Shown here in pieces: positions 6,682-7,680 of a stretch of 7,680 bases of DNA. Origin of the DNA: an uncultured cyanobacterium (GTDB lineage: Bacteria > Cyanobacteriota > Cyanobacteriia > Cyanobacteriales > Geitlerinemataceae); the NCBI GenBank assembly GCA_937121005.1, contig CAKZKB010000683.1:1-7680 (forward strand), written 5' to 3'. Numbering within the stretch: position 1 is the first letter of the stretch; each line of letters begins with the position of its first letter. The notes beneath the pieces were generated by a model. That model saw only the letters and a list, made by a program, of their open reading frames with translations. It searched no databases and was not told the origin of the DNA. The translations under genes and the position numbers were made by a program.

Positions 6682-6798
6682 ATTGATGGTGAATGCGTCG
6701 CCCAATCCCACAACGAACAACATCAACACAAACATCGATCGCGAATGCGTCACCCAATGCAACAACGAACAACATCGGTACAAACATCGATCGCCCCC
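6682..6798. repeat. 117-nt exact duplicate, left copy
   Basis: Positions 6682-6798 are identical over 117 nt to 6850-6966, at an offset of 168 nt. The perfect identity contrasts with the diverged flanking copies and points to recent duplication or gene conversion. Confidence 0.95.
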
Positions 6799-6805
6799 AC
6801 TGTAG

Positions 6806-6871
6806 GGGCTACGCATTCACACCGAAAAATGAACAAACTTGGTATCAACATTGATGGTGAATGCGTCGCCC
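6806..6871. repeat. Array hairpin 2
   Basis: ACGCATTCAC (6811-6820) pairs with GTGAATGCGT (6857-6866), with the same T-C mismatch, the same 4-bp base (6806-6809 with 6868-6871) and a 36-nt loop. The ninth stem pair is A-T where hairpin 1 has G-C, so both sides changed together. Confidence 0.7.
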
Positions 6872-6966
6872 AATCCCACAACGAACAACATCAACACAAA
6901 CATCGATCGCGAATGCGTCACCCAATGCAACAACGAACAACATCGGTACAAACATCGATCGCCCCC
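6850..6966. repeat. 117-nt exact duplicate, right copy
   Basis: This is the second copy of the 6682-6798 segment and includes two of the 52-nt cores. It ends in the C run just before the third GTAGGGGCTACGC head. Confidence 0.95.
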
Positions 6967-6971
6967 CGTAG

Positions 6972-7037
6972 GGGCTACGCATTCGCACCGGAAAATGAAC
7001 GAACTTGGTATCGACATTGATGGTGAATGCGTCGCCC
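6972..7037. repeat. Array hairpin 3
   Basis: ACGCATTCGC (6977-6986) pairs with GTGAATGCGT (7023-7032), with a G-T wobble at the ninth pair. The T-C mismatch, the 4-bp base (6972-6975 with 7034-7037) and the 36-nt loop match hairpins 1 and 2. Confidence 0.7.
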
Positions 7038-7072
7038 AATCCGACAATGGAGACGATCGCCCCATTATTGGA

Positions 7073-7137
7073 GGGCGAGGCATTGTCCCTGTCAATTATC
7101 GTAACAAACAACATCGATCGGTGACAATGCCTAGCCC
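7073..7137. repeat. Array hairpin 4, inverted and diverged
   Basis: AGGCATTGTC (7078-7087) pairs with GACAATGCCT (7123-7132). After one mismatch, GGGC (7073-7076) pairs with GCCC (7134-7137). The loop is 35 nt. Read on the minus strand it begins GTAGGGGCTA (7141-7132) and carries the same T-C mismatch, so it is an inverted, diverged member of the hairpin 1-3 family that closes the array. Confidence 0.65.
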
Positions 7138-7150
7138 CTACGCTCCACAA

Positions 7151-7178
7151 TTTTTAATTTTTAATTTTTAATTTTTAA
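7151..7178. repeat. Heptanucleotide tandem array TTTTTAA x 4
   Basis: Four exact TTTTTAA units run from 7151 to 7178. They end 3 bp short of the TPR gene's stop codon (7184-7182). Read from the TPR gene this is an A-rich tract just past the stop. It is an STRR-type array with a third distinct unit sequence. Confidence 0.9.
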
Positions 7179-7181
7179 TTT

Positions 7182-7680
7182 CTACTTGCCCCCCTTCCAC
7201 TCCCTTTCGATGCGTTCCACCTCCTTCGCTGCCCCCAACTGCGAGTACAGATCGTGCGCCTTCTGGTAATATTGTTGGGCCAGTTCCAGGTTGTCGCGAT
7301 CGCGCCAAAGACGAGCGAGATCGAAATTGGTTTCGGCGATATGCCAAGTCATTCCTAATGCTTCCATTTGCTGCAATGCGTCGGTGAGGAGTTTTTCGGC
7401 TTCGTCTAAATTGCCTTTACCGAGTTCGTTTTCTCCCAAACAACCGATCGAGATTGCCATACCGGAGCGATCGCCCAATTCGGCTTCGATTTCCAAACTT
7501 TGGCGATACAAGCGTTCGGCTTCGTTCCAATTTCCCCGATTCCGTTCGATATCTCCCAACACGCCATAAGATGATGCCATACCCGAGCGATCGCCCAATT
7601 CGGTACGCATTTCCAAACTTTGGCGATACAAGCGTTCGGCTTCGTTCCAATTTCCCCGATTCCGTTCGATATCTCCCAAC
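7182..7680 (-). CDS. Tetratricopeptide repeat protein, C-terminal part (5' end outside window)
   Basis: About 166 C-terminal residues of a TPR protein whose start lies beyond the right edge. The first codon that could be read as a start (TTG, 7679-7677) is the leucine of a repeat, not a start. At least four helix-turn-helix repeats of about 40 residues are visible. The unit LGDIERNRGNWNEAERLYRQ...ELGDRSGMA occurs twice nearly unchanged. Two more diverged units follow (KGNLDEAEKLLTDAL, RDNLELAQQYYQKAHDLY), then a charged tail ending REWKGGK. TPR arrays mediate protein-protein contacts. Cyanobacterial proteins with this repeat type often carry an N-terminal effector such as a CHAT, NB-ARC/NACHT ATPase or kinase domain, but none is in view, so function is open. 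It is convergent with the nucleotidyltransferase gene. Confidence 0.88.
   Translation of the reverse strand, partial: LGDIERNRGNWNEAERLYRQSLEMRTELGDRSGMASSYGVLGDIERNRGNWNEAERLYRQSLEIEAELGDRSGMAISIGCLGENELGKGNLDEAEKLLTDALQQMEALGMTWHIAETNFDLARLWRDRDNLELAQQYYQKAHDLYSQLGAAKEVERIEREWKGGK
7441..7680 (-). repeat. 120-bp tandem repeat within the TPR coding sequence
   Basis: 7441-7560 and 7561-7680 align without gaps and differ at about 16 of 120 positions, nearly all in the left half. 7489-7560 and 7609-7680 are identical over 72 nt, including third codon positions. Each 120-bp unit encodes one 40-residue TPR. Confidence 0.92.

Larger units (their letters stand above)
6553..7143. repeat. Nested non-coding repeat array between convergent genes
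   Basis: A core GAATGCGTC(G/A)CCCAAT occurs six times, starting at 6639, 6691, 6743, 6859, 6911 and 7025. Steps are 52, 52, 116, 52 and 114 nt. A larger module headed by GTAGGGGCTACGCATTC occurs three times (6582, 6802, 6968). Units are joined by a conserved AACAACAT stretch. Direct copies of a 22-nt sequence, differing at one base, lie at 6553-6574 and 7099-7120, near the two ends. Neither 52 nor 168 nt is a multiple of three and the open frames shift between copies, so the region is not coding. It lies downstream of the nucleotidyltransferase gene and downstream of the TPR gene on the other strand, where it could act as a bidirectional 3'-end or insulating region. I find no gene here. Confidence 0.9.

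Noticed and set aside
6619..7020. A 133-codon plus-strand open frame across the repeat array, and similar frames on the minus strand (6386-6787, 6845-7150).
   Set aside because: Repeat steps of 52 and 168 nt with indels put the same DNA in different frames, equal-sized frames exist on both strands, there is no ribosome site, and the hairpin structure explains the sequence better.
6561..7054. The regular repeat spacing looked at first like a CRISPR array.
   Set aside because: The intervals between cores are themselves repeated, not unique spacers, unit lengths vary, and no cas gene is present.
7677..7679. TTG as the start of the TPR gene.
   Set aside because: It is the leucine codon of the LGDIERNRG repeat, and the same repeat unit continues to the window edge, so the gene is 5'-truncated by the window.

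Overview
The window is chromosomal DNA from a cyanobacterium, probably a filamentous one. The octamer GCGATCGC (HIP1, a hallmark of many cyanobacterial genomes) occurs more than a dozen times, in genes and intergenic DNA alike. Several heptanucleotide tandem arrays of the cyanobacterial STRR kind are also present, and GyrB, the UDP-glucuronate decarboxylase and the 40-residue TPR array all read as cyanobacterial versions. No tRNA, rRNA or CRISPR array was found. Species assignment is not possible from the sequence alone.

Layout: (1) 1-1541, minus strand: a heptamer array running off the left edge and into the 3' end of a complete UDP-glucuronate decarboxylase gene (64-999), then, 272 bp upstream of it, a small YciI-family gene (1272-1541). 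(2) 1542-1831, a divergent intergenic region with a candidate promoter, a small GC hairpin and a Shine-Dalgarno site for gyrB. (3) 1832-5422, plus strand: gyrB, a 646-residue gyrase B subunit interrupted by a 550-residue in-frame intein (3344-4993) placed immediately before the catalytic DxD of the Toprim domain. The intein carries a LAGLIDADG homing endonuclease and an unexpected XRE-like helix-turn-helix segment. (4) 5423-5637: a HIP1-armed hairpin likely acting as terminator, then a pair of mutually inverted 15-bp palindromes. (5) 5638-6495, plus strand: a nucleotidyltransferase-fold protein with the GGS...DLD signature and an N-terminal helical extension, without a visible antitoxin partner. 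(6) 6553-7143: a 590-bp non-coding nested repeat region between convergent genes. It has six copies of a core with a 52-nt step inside a 168-nt module, three identically sized hairpins in one orientation and a fourth, inverted one at the right end. (7) 7151-7680, minus strand: a heptamer array touching the 3' end of a TPR-protein gene that runs off the right edge.

The genes do not form one pathway: a nucleotide-sugar enzyme, a small YciI protein, an essential topoisomerase gene, an NTase of unknown target and a TPR scaffold protein. The most interesting parts are the gyrB intein with its embedded HTH and the structured repeat array, whose hairpin geometry is kept across copies (36, 36, 36 and 35-nt loops) with a compensating base-pair change.
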